Part shown: one piece after another, positions 23,776-36,560 of the stretch | How the letters are laid out: the number at the start of each line of letters is the position of its first letter | Position numbering within the stretch: position 1 is the stretch's first letter | Source: Chionoecetes opilio | Lineage: Eukaryota; Arthropoda; Malacostraca; Decapoda; Majidae | Direction of reading: 5' to 3' | Length of the DNA: 64,000 bases | Assembly (NCBI GenBank): GCA_016584305.1 | Contig: JACEEZ010023664.1 | Span: forward strand, 945,583 to 1,009,582 | Translations under genes and position numbers: made by a program | The notes under the pieces: generated by a model | The model's input: only the letters and a program-made list of their open reading frames with translations | Database searches by the model: none | What the model was told of the DNA's origin: nothing

Positions 23776-24235
23776 AGGGTCAATCTTTCTTCTCTTCTTC
23801 CTTGCCACTTTTTGTTTTCTATCTTGGCTGTAACTCGCACATAAACGGAAAAAATCTAAGATACCAATCACTTTATAGTAATTTTTTGGGTTTTTTTCAA
23901 ATTAGTGTTGTCATTGCTCTTTTTTTTCTGCATGTAATTTTTTGACAGGATGTTTATTACTGCATCCATGGAATTGTTTTTAGGGAGTTTTAGTGTTGCT
24001 AAATTTAGAGTCTTTCTGGGGTGGTTGCATTATGGAGTGTTGTTTTTGAGTTACTACCATATCTTTCAGTAACTAAGTCTTCATTTAACACTAGAAATCT
24101 TAAGTTAGTATAGTCATGACTTACATTGTTTCAAAGTTTAGTATAGTCACTGCCTGATGTTGAAGAATGATTACATTCTTAAGTTGAGTCAGTAAGGGCA
24201 TTAAACAAAGTAAATATTGCTTCTTATACGAAATT

Positions 24236-24690
24236 TTGCCATTAAATTTCGAAATATAGCCATGAAACTTCAAAATTTTAGCCATGAAACTTCAAAATAT
24301 AGCCATGAAACTTCAAAATATAGCCATGAAAACTTCAAAAATATATCCATGAAACTTCAAAATATATCCATTAAACTTCAAAATATCCAATAAATTTAAA
24401 AAATATACCATTAAACTTCAAAATATATCCATTAAACTTCAAATTTTTCCATTAAATTTCAAAATTTCCATTAAACTTCAAAATTATCCATTAAACTTAA
24501 AAAATATGTCCATTAAACTTCAAAATATATCCATTAAATTCAAAATTTTCCCATTAAATTTCAAAATTTCCATTAAATTCAAAATTATCCATTAAACTTC
24601 AAAAATATGTCCATTAAACTTCAAAATAATTCATTAAACTTCAAAATATCCATTAAACTTCAAAATATATCCTTTAAATTTAAATTTCAA
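24236..24690. repeat. 20-21-bp AT-rich tandem repeat
   Basis: About 20 copies of CCATTAAACTTCAAAATATA; the first five read GCCATGAAACTTCAAAATATA. Confidence 0.9.
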
Positions 24691-24719
24691 TTTCCCAAAA
24701 TCTTCTAACGTATAAATAT

Positions 24720-25026
24720 ATATATTTTACTCTGTTTCTGCATTTGTCATATTTTTTCACAATCAAATATTCATAACAGCTTTAATTTTCTTCTCTATAG
24801 GCTGTGAAACATTAACCAACTGTGCTTTATGGGTTTTTTAGGCTAATTTTGAGTAAGTTCATGGTTTGAATATTTCTTGATACCAAATTATCCATTAAAT
24901 TTCAATACCTTCAAACGTATCATATTTTTCATATTCAAATATTTTTTACTCATGAAAAATATAAACAGCATTAATTTTTCTATATAGGCTGTGAAACATT
25001 TACCAACTGTGCTTTAAAGGTTTTGG
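24720..25026. repeat. Tandem segmental duplication, about 190-bp offset
   Basis: The stretch TATAGGCTGTGAAACATT, then ACCAACTGTGCTTTA, occurs at about 24,797-24,830 and again at about 24,985-25,016; similarity extends upstream over about 80 bp. Confidence 0.75.
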
Positions 25027-25385
25027 GCCCGTGATATAACTCCAAAAACTATATATTGCTCAAAGTTCTTCCAGTAATCTTTATGAAGCTAAGGAGGAGA
25101 AAGAAATTTAAAAACTTGGCAGCATGTATTTTAAAGGACTATTTTTGTATGGGAAAATATTAATACTATTTGTTTTTATTACTAACTTTCCTTCTTCCTA
25201 ATGGTTGTAGTTATGGGGGTAGTGATACTACTACTGAAAGTCAGTATAATGAGGTTAAAGTTTTATCAAATAAAACATACTACTCTTGTCAAAAAAATAT
25301 CCCAAGATACTTTTGTACCATTTCGAGGATCTCTAACATTGTACCGCCATATTATACAGCATTTTCCCCGCCCCCTTAAAAATTT

Positions 25386-25433
25386 ATTTTAGCGCCCCCT
25401 GGGGGTGCTAGCACCCCAGGTTAAGAAACCCTG
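25386..25433. mobile_element. hAT-like terminal inverted repeat
   Basis: The minus strand reads CAGGGTTTCTTAACCTGGGG, then GTGCTAGCACCCCCAGGGGG, the pattern of many animal hAT termini; it includes the 14-bp palindrome GGGTGCTAGCACCC. The element would extend left; its other end was not located. Confidence 0.5.
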
Positions 25434-25994
25434 ATCTAAGGCATAGTGACTACGCTACAAATTTCAGATCTAGATCAGGCTACAAGTAACCTAGAGATCT
25501 TCATACTTGTAATAGAAGTTGTGTAAGTTTAGAATCCCTGAGAATTTTTGGCTGGCCCGAAGCACATGCCTTGCATGTCTGCCTGGACCGTTGATCCGGC
25601 ACTGATAGCAGGAAGTATTAAAAGCTGGTTCACTGTTCACACTGGCCAAATGTCAGCACTTTTACGAGCCGGGAAGTCTGTTTAGCGGCCGAGTGCTGAG
25701 ATTACGTTCACACGCTCCGGGGAACAAATACTGGTTTGTTGTTCCCGCGTCCCAGCCATCAACAGTGTTTACAGTGTAGCTACATTCAACCATGAATCGT
25801 CATTTTTTCCTTGATATCATCTACTAAATCAAACCACGTCTAACCTAACATAATCTGATTTAACCTAACAACCGTTTCTGGCTGTAGCTAAAATGGGAAA
25901 TTTTCGATATTATATTGTTACGTAGGGCACCAGGGGCGGATTGGGTACCCTAAACTAGGGTTCCTATATTATATAGAGTAGAGACAACTCGATT
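25434..25994. other. No gene recognised
   Basis: Good-quality, mixed-composition sequence with AGCACTTTTACGAGCC and GGCCGAGTGCT partly inverted around 25,655-25,700. Possibly an old MITE. No coding potential identified. Confidence 0.4.
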
Positions 25995-26434
25995 TGTGGG
26001 CGCCATCTTGGCGCCAAGGCCTCCTCGTTCACCCAAGACCCGGGGAAGTTCTCAAGGCATTACCCCGCAGTATATCATGTTATACATGTATAAAGGATAG
26101 ACTGTTATCTTCGGAAATGCTTGTTCTATAAGATTATCACATAAAACATAGTAAAACACATTAAATAAAGGTCATTATGAGACTGAAGAAATATGATGAA
26201 CTTAACATTCACTTAAAACTCGTCGTCATGTATAACTGGGACAGCTTATAAGATGGCAGATATCAATAGAAGCAGAATTTTATTAGCTTTCCATTGACAT
26301 ATTTCGTTTTCTGATACATACAATAGTACCATGCAAACATTAAGGTTAACTAAATAAATCGCGGCGGCGTCGATCGACCGCTCTCTCTCTCCGTGAAAAA
26401 GAGATATGAGAGTAACCAAAAACCTTTTTCAAAT

Positions 26435-26495
<61 letters not shown>

Positions 26496-26510
26496 TTATA
26501 TATATATATA

Positions 26511-26553
<43 letters not shown>

Positions 26554-29300
26554 GAATTCTTGTTAGATTCATCATGAAGTTTCAGGGTGACAGAGACACT
26601 CGGTATACTTGGGGTTGTTTATGCAACGTTTCGCCAAGGCACTTGGCATCATCAGGCTAAAAATAGTTAAATTTAATATATTGTAATGCTAAAAAGCGAA
26701 CATCTAAAAAATTAATTCTAAGAAACAATAAATATTCCTATATTTTCTAAAATTACTAACTAATAAAATAAAATATAATTTGTACTTAACGGACCTTTTG
26801 GTGTGTATGCTGCCCTTTTTTTGGTAAGGACTAAAATTTAACCCTTTGGTTTTGTGGGGCCCAATTTTCGCTTTTTTGGGGGGCGATCGAACCGAGAGTC
26901 GGGCAATCAAAACAGGGGGAAAATCATTTGAGATATGTATTTTGTTGTAAAATGCCTTGGTTTTTAAAGATCAGGGGAAAAGGTTCTTGATGGGGTAAAA
27001 GGCTTCAAAAATTTAGTGTCACTAGGGAAAGTGTGCCTTGGATAGGAAAACGGAAGTCTTTCATAGAAAAAGGGTGATCTAAATCATTTGATGTAGCGGA
27101 TTGCAGTTTGCAAAGGGTTTAAGAAATGGGGTCGACCAGTACGTGCAGAAACACCTTTATGTTTTCAGAAAGCCTAAGGGTTGATTCCTTGTCGTCTCCC
27201 CGACGAAATCTAGCTTTTAACAGCTAGAACTTTTGAATTCATAAATTATGTTGGGGAAAATAAGGGCTTTAGGTATAGAGTTTTTATATTTGAAATGATT
27301 TTCCTTAGGGTAAGAAATTATAAAAAAAAAATTTAAAATTTTTGATTTGGAAATGTATTTAAAGTAGATCATTGATTTTTTTTTCCAAATGGTGTAACTG
27401 AGTTTGGCCATAAAGGGGAGTTTAACATAGTGTTGCCCTAAATGGGTTCGGGTTCTTCGACCCCGGGGTTTTGAACTTTTTATCTAAAAACTTTGAGATA
27501 AATTGTTTCAATTAATTTGAGGGGGTACCATTTTTTTGGGGAAAAAATTTGGGGTAAGGAATTTTTTCTCTTTTACCCAAGGAAAACCAATTAGATGAAA
27601 AACTATAGCATCTGTGTATTAAATACCTCTACTACCAGATGCTAAAGTTTCTCACCCTAATTTTTTTTCCTTTGGATAATAAAGATAAAATTCCTTACCA
27701 ATTTTTTCCAAAAAAAGGGCTACCCCCTAAAATTTTAATTGAAACAATCATCTCAAGTTCTTAGAAAAAAAGTTAAAACCCCGAGTCAACAAACCCAAAC
27801 CCCCTTTTTAAAACACCCACTATGTTAAACTCCCTTTTATGGCCACTCATTACACCTTTCCCGGAAAAAACTCAATGATCTATTTAAGTCCATCTTCCTA
27901 ACTAAAATTTTTTAATTTTTTTTACTATTCTCTTCCCCTAATACTCATTTCAAATATAAAAAACCCTAAAACCTAAACCCCTTTTATTTTTTCCCAAATT
28001 TAAATAAATTTCCCAAATGTTCTAGCTGAAACGCTAGTACGGGGGGGGCGAGAGAAAAAGGAAATCTAACCCTTAGGTTTTCCCTGAGCATAAAGGTTTT
28101 TTCTCCCTTTTTACTTTTCGCCCCAAATTTCCTTCCCCTTTCCCAAATCTGCAATCCCTCACATTTCACATGATTTAGATCCCCCTTTTTTCCTATAAAT
28201 GAACTTCAGTACCCTTTCCCAAAGGGCACACAAACCCTAGTGAACAAAATTTAAATTAGAACTAACACATAAAGCACTTGTCCCCTGATTTTAATAACCA
28301 AGTCATTTAAAAACAACTAAAATATACCAAATGATTCCCTTTTTTTTCGATTGCCCGACTCTCGTTCGATCCCCCCACCCCGCTGAAATGTCACCCACAA
28401 AACCAGTTTTTCATTCAGTCCTCTCCCAAACTCAGACAGCAAAACCCCCAAAGGTCCTTAATACAAAATTATATTTTTTTATTAGTTAGAAATTTTTAAA
28501 AAATATGGGAAATTTTTTTTGGGTTTTTTAAAAATTAATTTTTTAAAGATGTTCGTTTTTTAGCATTACAAATTTTTAATTTTAACTATTTTTAGCCTGA
28601 TGATCCAAGTGCCTTGGCGAAACGTTCCCTAAAAAACCCCCAATTACCCCGAGTGTCTCTTTCACCCTGAAATTTCCCGGGAATATTATATAATATATTT
28701 TTTAAATTTTATTTTTTATTTTTTTTATTTATTTATTTATATATTTTATATTATAAAATATTTTTCTAAAATATGTATTTAGAGAGAGAGAGAAAAGGAA
28801 AAATTTTAAAAAAGGTTTTTTTTGGGTTTCCCCTCTCATATTCTCACTCATCTCTTTTTCACTTATATATCTCTCTCTCTCTTTTTCACGGAGGAGGCGG
28901 CCCGCCGCCGCCGCGATTTATTTATTTAAACCTTTAAATTTTTTTCCCTGGTACTATTGTATGTACGAAAACGAAATTTTCATGGAAAGCTAATAAAATT
29001 CTGCTTCTATTGATATCTGCCATTTTAAAAGGCGGGTTTCCCCAAAGTTATAAATGACGACGATTTTAAAAGTAAAATTTTTAAAGTTAAATCATATTTC
29101 TTCGGGGTCTCATAATGTCCTTTTTTAGGGTGTTTTTTACTATGTTTTATGTGAAATTTTTATAAACCCAAGAAATTCCAAAGATCAGTCTTCCTTTATA
29201 ATGCAAAACATATATACTGCGGGGAAAGGGCCTTAAAGAATTTCCCCCGGGTCTAGATTGAACGAAAGAGCCCTTTGGCGCCAAGTTTGGCGCCCAGTAG
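25995..29300. repeat. Second fold-back inverted repeat, centred near 27,625
   Basis: Left-arm landmarks recur inverted in the right arm: GGCGCCATCTTGGCGCC near 26,009 against GGCGCCAAGTTTGGCGCC near 29,278; CGTTTCGCCAAGGCACTTGG near 26,622 against CCAAGTGCCTTGGCGAAACG near 28,606; and ACTATAGCATCTG at about 27,603 against CAGATGCTAAAGT at 27,637 around a roughly 21-nt loop. The right arm again carries homopolymer errors. The left arm includes (TA)n at 26,435-26,550. No gene is seen. Confidence 0.88.
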
Positions 29301-29459
29301 CTTTTTAACATAGGGCCTTGAATGGCTTTTAAACCCTCTTACTATTGTACATTTTTTGCGGGGAAAAATCACGGGCGCCCCCCCAAAAGGGGGGGGTTTT
29401 TTAAACACGTATGACGCACCATTTTTTATAACAAAATAATGTAAATTCAACACTTACAA

Positions 29460-32100
29460 TTTTTAGTTTTTATTTGGTTGCGTAGCCCTTCCTCTTGATG
29501 CCCCCTTTTGGGAAGACGACGGGTACCTGTCAGCAAGATTGTGAAGGAACTCGGGTTTAAAAATTCTTCCCAACACTTTCGGAGCTCCCTTTTTCAAGCT
29601 TGGGAGTGTAAAAGGTTTCCCACGTGAGGGGATTTTGGGCCTTTTAATGATGGCCCAAAGATTTTCTATGGGTTATTATGGGGAAAATTCCCGGGCCGTC
29701 ATCTTTTTCTCCCAATTTTTCAGTCATCAACCCCACTGTATCAATCTCGGCGGGTGGGGCGGGATGCCCAACCCTTTTTGGAAAATTTTGTGCCTTGTCT
29801 TTTCAAACAGGCCTCCAGGTGGTCTTTTGAAAAAGATAAAAATACACCACTTTGTTAACATTTGTTTTTTTGGGAAAAAATAACTAAGTTCCCATACCAT
29901 GAAAAGAAAAGGAACCCCCCACACCTTAACTGGGAGGGTTTTTTGTGGCCCTTTCGTATGTAAAAGGGCTGGGTGGGGTCTGACCCGGGGGCGAGGGTAC
30001 CTTTGCTGGCCCTCCTCCACTCAAAACAAAATGTGCTTTCGTCCTCCACCAGCCCCGCCACTTTTTTGAGAGGCCAATCTTTTGTATTTTTTTTGCAAAG
30101 TAAACCCTTTTTCTTTCCTTTTGGGCGGTCATTTATAGTGGCTTTTTTTTCCGCGCCCGGAAACCCCTTTGAAACCCCAAGGTCCTTTTAAAAGGGTTTT
30201 TTGTACAGTACAAAGCGACCATTCCCAAGGGAAAGTATGTTTTTTCCTCCTTCCTTTCCCTTCCTGGTTTAAAGGCCCTGGTTTGGGCATCAAGCTTTCG
30301 CCTTAACACGCTCCTGGTTCTTTTACCCCTTTTTTTTTTTGTTTCCCGGTTTTTTTTTTGGGGAGCGGGAGTTTTTAAAACTCCCCCGCCCCCTTAAAAT
30401 GGGCGGATCAAATTTTGCACTGCCCTAAGTTTTAAAGCCCCCTTTAAGCTTGAAAATTTTTCCTTTATTATTATCCCAGCCTTGAAAAAAGATAATGATT
30501 GTTTTAAATCGTTGTCCCACCCCGTATTTTTTTCCACCCATTTGTATCCAGCAAAAACAGGCAAAAACAGGGAAATGTGGGGGAAACGCTGCGGGGCTAA
30601 AAATTTAAAAATCAGCAACTGTCAACCGCCTATGGAAAAAGGGGGAAAAGTGAGGGAAACCTCCCCCCCACACACCGGGGAGTGTGCAAGAGAGTAATCC
30701 TGTCGACATACTATTCATGCCTTCTGCCCTTTTTTTTTTTAGCTTGGGGAACAAATTTTAAAAACGCGCGGAAAACTCGATGAAAGGATTCTGGCGCAAA
30801 AAATCCCCTCCGCGGGGGGCCCTGTAAAATACCCTAACCCCCCTAAACCCGCCCGGGCGAATCTACCGGGAAACGGCCCTATCCTTCAAAATTTGGTCAT
30901 GAATACAATATAGGACCCCCGAATAAAACAAAATTACTTTTTCTTTTCAAATAGGGGAAAAAAAAAAAATGTTGAATACACGGGGATTCAAAACCCAAAA
31001 AATTTTATCATATCCCCCACACTTTTTATATTTTTCCATAGTTCTTGTATGAAAATGGGGTTTTTAAATGTCTGAAAAACTATTGAAGCAAAAAATCCTT
31101 TTAAAAGCAAAATTTAAACCCCGTCATTCAAAGAACCATTTTTTCCAAAAAAATTTCAAATTTTAACCCCGCAAACTGGAAATGGGGCATCAAAACAAGC
31201 TGCTGAAACATCCCGCCACACAAAACCACTTGACTATAAATGCACATTTATCATATTCCCTCAATATAATCACTCATTTTTTAAATTTCAAAGAAAAATT
31301 TTTCACTCAGTAAATTATTACTTGGTGATTTTCAAAGTTCACCCCACTTGGCTATCATCTTCTTTTTACTGTCCCAAATTTGGGAACAAGCCTACAATTT
31401 TTCTAAACCCCCAAGCCTTTGAGGGAGCTGGGTGCGCCCCCTACCTGTATTCCCCGACCATCCCCGGAGACACGCCCACTTTTAATCTTTTCCTTTAAAT
31501 ACTACCCCTTTTTTTCTTACTCTGTGAAACTTTCCTCCGTTGGGTTTTCCCCCAATCACAAATTTTATTTCTGTAACTTGTCCCACGCTTTCCCTGGCCC
31601 TCCCCTCGGGACCCACCTAAGCCCGGGGTTTGCTTTTTGGCATTTCCAAATCTGCTAAGTGGGAGGACCTAAAAGGGATTAAATACTCTGATTTTCCATG
31701 GAATAAAAATTTTTCTTCCATGTCAAGGGCCCATCTCTTTTTTGCAGGGGCGCATAACTGAGGTCCCTTGTTCTGTCAAAGGAGGCCCTAAAATTCCACA
31801 CCTTTCTCTAATCCTAAAGCCCGTCCCTTTTGGGTTTTAAATCTGCCCTTTTTCTCAAAGCTGTAAAAAATAGAGAGGCGGCTCCAATGGTAAAGGTAAC
31901 CCCTCCTCTCCCCGAAACTCAAAGCCCTCTATATTTCGGCCCCTAATCATGACAAAAAATTTTTTTCCAAATTACCCAAAAATCCTTCATTCATAAAAAT
32001 GTCAAAATTTTTTGAAACAAACTAATCCCCGTGACTTCTGGCATCTAGCTACAAACCCTTTTTTAAAAATTTGGGGGTCTCTTTAGTTTTTCCCCCCTAT
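29460..32100. other. Low-accuracy stretch, no gene recognised
   Basis: Inflated C, T and A runs and short broken frames on both strands. Real coding sequence could be hidden by indels, but I recognise none. Confidence 0.4.
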
Positions 32101-32139
32101 GTTTTTTCCGGATGGCGCCACAAAATCCCCTGTATTTTA

Positions 32140-32520
32140 GTGGAGGGGGTTAAGGGGCCCAAAAAAAGGGCCTTATTTAAGGGGTTACCCCCTCCACACT
32201 TTAGAACAAAGGGAAAAGAGGTATTTTGGATTCGTTTTGATGTCTACTTTATGAATAATGATGTTTTTTTTAATCAGATTCTAATTAAAACATTTGGGCC
32301 ATTTAAACCCATTTAACCCTTCCAAACCCCTAAAAAAAATTTAGAATTTTTTAAAATCCCTTAAAAAATTTTTTATTTTGGCACTTACAAAGAAATTAAA
32401 TTTCACTATTAGGGTGTCTACTTTTTGAAAAATGATGTTTTTTACAGGGCAGATTTTAATTAAAACATGGCCATTTAACCCCCTTTAACCCATACAAAAA
32501 ATTTTAGAAAAGTTTGGGAA
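32140..32520. repeat. Interspersed repeat family, two tandem copies
   Basis: AATGATGTTTTTT, then a short spacer, CAGATT, TAATTAAAAC and GCCATTTAA occur at about 32,257-32,310 and 32,430-32,490, and a further relative lies at 42,780-42,965. The first copy starts with an inverted pair, GTGGAGGGGGTTA and TTACCCCCTCCAC. Confidence 0.6.
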
Positions 32521-32639
32521 AAATCTTAAAAATTTGTTATTTTTGGGGTTACAAAGATTACTTACAGTATTTACACCACCTTTTCCTAAACATCTCCGAC
32601 TTCATTCCTTTTTCCACCTCATTTATCTCCGGGCCGGGG

Positions 32640-33860
32640 TTCGGCCAAAATTCTCCCACCACAGGAAAAAATGTCAAAAGCACTCAAGTCCAGCAAAGAC
32701 ACCTGGCTTTTTGGTCGCGACAACCTTTTTTCATTTCAGTACAAATTAGTTGGTTTTCCCAAAACCCCTGCTGGTTTCCCATTCATTCTTGTACTTGTTG
32801 GAAAGCAGTTTTATCCTTTTCATTCACATGCCAAAAATGGCCAACTGGGTTCCTTTTCCTTTTAAAGGGTTTTGGGGATGTGACCCCTGACACCCACTGC
32901 TACTTTTGGTTTTTGGCCCCGGGAATACATGTTGTTCAAAGGGATCATCTGTTGGGGGCAGTAAGGATCGGGCTTATCATTTGTGGTGGCGATACGAAAC
33001 GAAGCTCATTCAGTGAACTGAATTTTTTGTTTTTTTACCATGCATGAGAAGGACAAAAACGCCCCTTGGGGGTATCTAGGGAAAAAAAAGGGGACTCCTG
33101 GAATGCTTCCCCCCGGGGGCCCCGTAAGGCTTTTGAAATTTTTTTGGGGAGGAAACTAATATCCGTTCGCTTTCCAAGTCCCGTATAGGGCACTTGTCGT
33201 GTCACATCCTGAAAGACATCACGGCTTGGGAATTCCCTTTATGCTGCTTTGCCGATTTTTGGGACTGATATGGTGAAAAAGGTATGAATCGTTTTTTTTG
33301 AGACAATTTTCCCCCGAGTGCTCAGCATCCATATATAATTCATCGGCCGTGCCCCCCCCTGCTCCCCGTAAAACACCAACGAGACGAGGACCTCCGTGTC
33401 GTCACACCGAATGATTATCCCTTTGGGTGGTCCCCCTCGATAACATGATTTCAAAGCAATACCAAAAACGGTGTCCGCCTCCTCCGTTGCTTACAACCCC
33501 TCAAGGGCTTTGGGCACACCCAATTCATTCAGAACTTTGACCAATTCTCCCTCTTCAAAAACCACCTGCCCCTTTTTAAACCCATTTTTTCGCAGGGGAG
33601 GAAAATCTTTTTCCATTGTCGCAGATGTACTGACGATGAATGAAGCTAAACTAGCCTTGTTGGGGGTGGTTTTGAAGGGCCGGTTTTCCCGTATTGGGGC
33701 GTCCCTGTTCCTTGTATCTGGGAGTTGAATCCGGGTCCAAACATTCCCGTCTGGTCCCTTTAGTCGACTTAATTGACTGTTTTTTCCCGTCGTACCGGTC
33801 AAAGACCAACGTCACAACGTCAATGGAAAGGGTAATGGCACTGTTCTTCAAAAAGAACCA
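32640..33860 (-). pseudogene. Frameshifted gene remnant with EEADT, CDDTEV and GCDTTSA motifs
   Basis: Pieces in several minus-strand frames fall in a sensible order: VTLVFDRYDG...SIKSTKGTRR near 33,851-33,720; PDTRNRDAPIRENRPF...NKASLASFIVSTS near 33,730-33,600; GQVVFEEGELVKVLNELGV; EEADT at 33471-33485; RCDDTEVLV near 33,389-33,409; GCDTTSALYG at 33,180-33,209; then a Cys-rich tail (LICTEMKKGCRDQKARCLC) near 32,690-32,750. I recall this order from a large family of uncharacterised proteins in aquatic invertebrate genomes. EADT, DDT and GCDTTSA resemble the acidic motifs of FEN1/XPG-type PIN nucleases (EAE, DxD, GCDY); a nuclease role is inference. Frames break at least six times, in a stretch of evident sequencing error, so natural decay is not proven. 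Confidence 0.6.
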
Positions 33861-35170
33861 AAAATTCGGTCCAGAACCACCCTTTCCCCAAAATCATTGA
33901 AAAGTCTTGAAAAGAAATTTTCCCTTTCAGGGGCCTGACACATTGCCATGCCCTCGATGGGGTTTCAGGGAGACTGCGGGTGACGTCGGGGGGGAAATTC
34001 CCGGGCTAGGGAAAGGCCCCAAAAAATTTATCCGTATTTGTTTTCCCACTTTTTTTGGGAAGATCTGCTTGTTGGTCCCTTCCCCTCGAACCCTCCCTCT
34101 GGGAAAATTGAAGGCGGAAAAAGCTGCCAATTCGTATAGAGGACCTTGCCCCATAAAAACCACATCACGGTTTTTTTACACTGCAACAGTCTTCGAAGAG
34201 TACCCCGTATCGATCATTATCTTTTCCCCTTTCCCTTTTCACGGAAAAGAAAACTTCCCCCTAGCAGAAAAAAGTTTTTGACTACTATCTTGGGGATTGG
34301 ATCCCAAAAAATTTTCCCCTTCTTTTTTGTCCCCAAGCCTTTCTTTCGTGAACTGATTGAAAAATTTCCCGACTCTTTTTTTGGCACTCCCCTTTTCGAC
34401 TTTCGCCCTTTTTCTGATGCCAAACCCGACCCCCTAGTTTATTAACTAGGGGGGTTGGGCCAAAACTTTCCAGGTCAAATGGATCTTGGCTTTTTTTTTT
34501 CCTTGAATTTATTCCTTGATGGCTTTAAAAATCATTCTTTGGGCCTTGGTCACTCGAGCATTCCAATTCTTTATGTGTATTCTTGGGCTTGGTGGTGTTA
34601 AAACATTTCCCTTTTAATCGTTCTGCGTATTCCCCGGTTATGTGGCGGGCCACGGCCAGCGAACTAAAGGGTACTTTTCCCCCAGTGTGTAAACCCATGA
34701 CCCACCTTGGCTTTTAAACCTCCGGGTTGAAAACTCTGTTCGAGAGCCTGATTTCCCTAGGAACGCAGTTTTAAAGTCCTTTCCCGACGTTTCACAACCC
34801 AACCACCTTCCGAAAATGTGGGTGAAAATTCGTGGAGCTGCACCTCCAAGACGCATTTCCGGGAAAATAGACCCGGGGGGTATCGTTCATAGTTGCTGGC
34901 GGGGCCTGCCGGAAAAAGTAAAGGTATGACTTCAAGGGCGGCGGTAAGGGGGGCATTTCCCAAAAACCCTCACTTTTTGTCCGAATTAAATTCAAGAGGG
35001 GGGCACCAACACCAAAAGCTAATCCCTAACGGAAAAGTTTCTGATTGTTCTCTTGCCCCGTGTCTTTGAACCCTTTTTCATTGTACTGAGGGAAAAAGGG
35101 TGACAAGCGCATTTCAATTTTCCCCGACACACAAGCAGTGCAGGGTTCCGGGGATTGCATTTGAAAGGGA
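33861..35170 (-). other. Probable upstream part of the same remnant
   Basis: Minus-strand frames at 33927-34163, 34217-34423, 34638-34856 and 34757-34963 are of coding-like composition but broken and not recognised by me. Their strand and adjacency suggest the N-terminal part of the EEADT/GCDTTSA protein. Confidence 0.3.
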
Positions 35171-35179
35171 TTCTCCAAA

Positions 35180-35655
35180 TCTGCAATGGGGCCCCCCGAC
35201 ATAACTACGGGCCGGGGTTTTTTTACATCGGTGCATTGTGGGGATAAGGGGGGGGTCGCCGCGGGGGGACCTACGAGGAAAAAACTACGGCGATGGAAGA
35301 ATTTTTAGTTTTTTTGCGCGAAATTGATATCCGGGGCATATTAAATTGGGCTCTGTTCCGCTTGCTTTCCTTTTGACGAGGTCTGTTAACTCGTTTTTCT
35401 TGGTTAGAAGCCTCGCACATCAGCCTTACCCCAGGTTTCTCTAAGTGTTGTCAGCGGAACAGAGCAAGTAATATAGCAACCTGGAATATCAATTTAGCGC
35501 AAAACAACTCGAAAATTTTTTCCATCGCCGAGTTTTCCCTTCGTAGGTCCAAACCCCCGGCGACCCGCTTATCCCCACAATGCACCGATGTAAACAAAAC
35601 CGTGGCGTAGTTCTGGGTAGGGTCCATTAAGTGCGTGGTCTCATCATCCAACCAG
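35180..35655. repeat. Third inverted repeat, with a related copy at 62,850
   Basis: 35,180-35,375 is the reverse complement, with errors, of 35,441-35,655 (shared: GCGGAACAGAGC, ATATCAATTT, CCATCGCCG, ATCCCCACAATGCACCGATG). The right arm is also about 70% similar by eye to 62,850-63,100. A minus-strand frame (VLFTSVHCG...) is conserved between 35,451-35,650 and 62,846-63,070 (MFTAVHCG...), so this is likely the coding part of a dispersed element. Confidence 0.7.
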
Positions 35656-35814
35656 GGCAACTTGTTTTTCATTGCAAAGGTTTCGGCAGCTGATAGAAAC
35701 AAGTGTTTCGTGTGGCCTATCAGTAAAGAAGACCAAGGTGACATGTTCTATGTAGCAATACGGTGTTTATGTGCCCCTGCCCGCTTTCGGAAAGGCTTGA
35801 CCCACAGACTTAAT

Positions 35815-35870
35815 GATAATAAAAATATTAATAATAACATAATAATAATAATATAATAAATAATAATAAG
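35815..35870. repeat. (AAT)n tract
   Basis: Imperfect AAT/ATA repeats next to the dispersed copy. Confidence 0.8.
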
Positions 35871-36124
35871 TTTATTTTCACCCAAGGCATACAAGGAAAA
35901 AAAAGCAATAAAAATAAACATAATAGTATACATACATATACAGGACAGAACAAAACATTCAGCGTAGCCACAAAAGCATGGCCTACAGTTTGGGCGCTGC
36001 TGTAGATGGGCGCTGATCCCTCGCTAGTTTTTAGGGCTGCTGTATTGCATCTTATTATTCTCATAGATTGTGGTTATTTTGGCGCGACTCACAATGACGA
36101 TATAAGAGTATACTGGACGTGAAA

Positions 36125-36150
36125 ATGATGACCAAACACAACACACAACA

Positions 36151-36190
<40 letters not shown>

Positions 36191-36560
36191 ACACACACAC
36201 ACCCCACCACACCCCACACACCCCACAACACACACACACACACATAACACACACAAACACCCCCACACGAAAAACAACACACACACCACACATAAAACAC
36301 ACACACACACTAACACACAACACACACCCCCAAACCACGCCAACACCACACTTTACCACCCCACAACCACGAACACCAACACGCCATACCCCACCCACAA
36401 CCCCTACCCACACCACCTATAACCACAAAACACCCCGAAAAAATAACATACACCACAAAGAAAACAAAACACAGGTAAAACAACACAACCCAAAAACTAA
36501 ACAAAAAACCAACAAAAACACAAACAAAAAAAAGCCCCACCAAAACACACAAATGTAAAT
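36125..36560. repeat. (CA)n tract with A/C-rich tail
   Basis: CA dinucleotide repeat at 36,125-36,330, then a C/A-only degenerate tail. Cys/Val-rich minus-strand frames are artefacts. Confidence 0.88.

Noticed and set aside
25650..25760. Harbinger-like MITE from the partly inverted AGCACT/AGTGCT pair
   Set aside because: The inverted match is too short and neither termini nor a target duplication could be placed.
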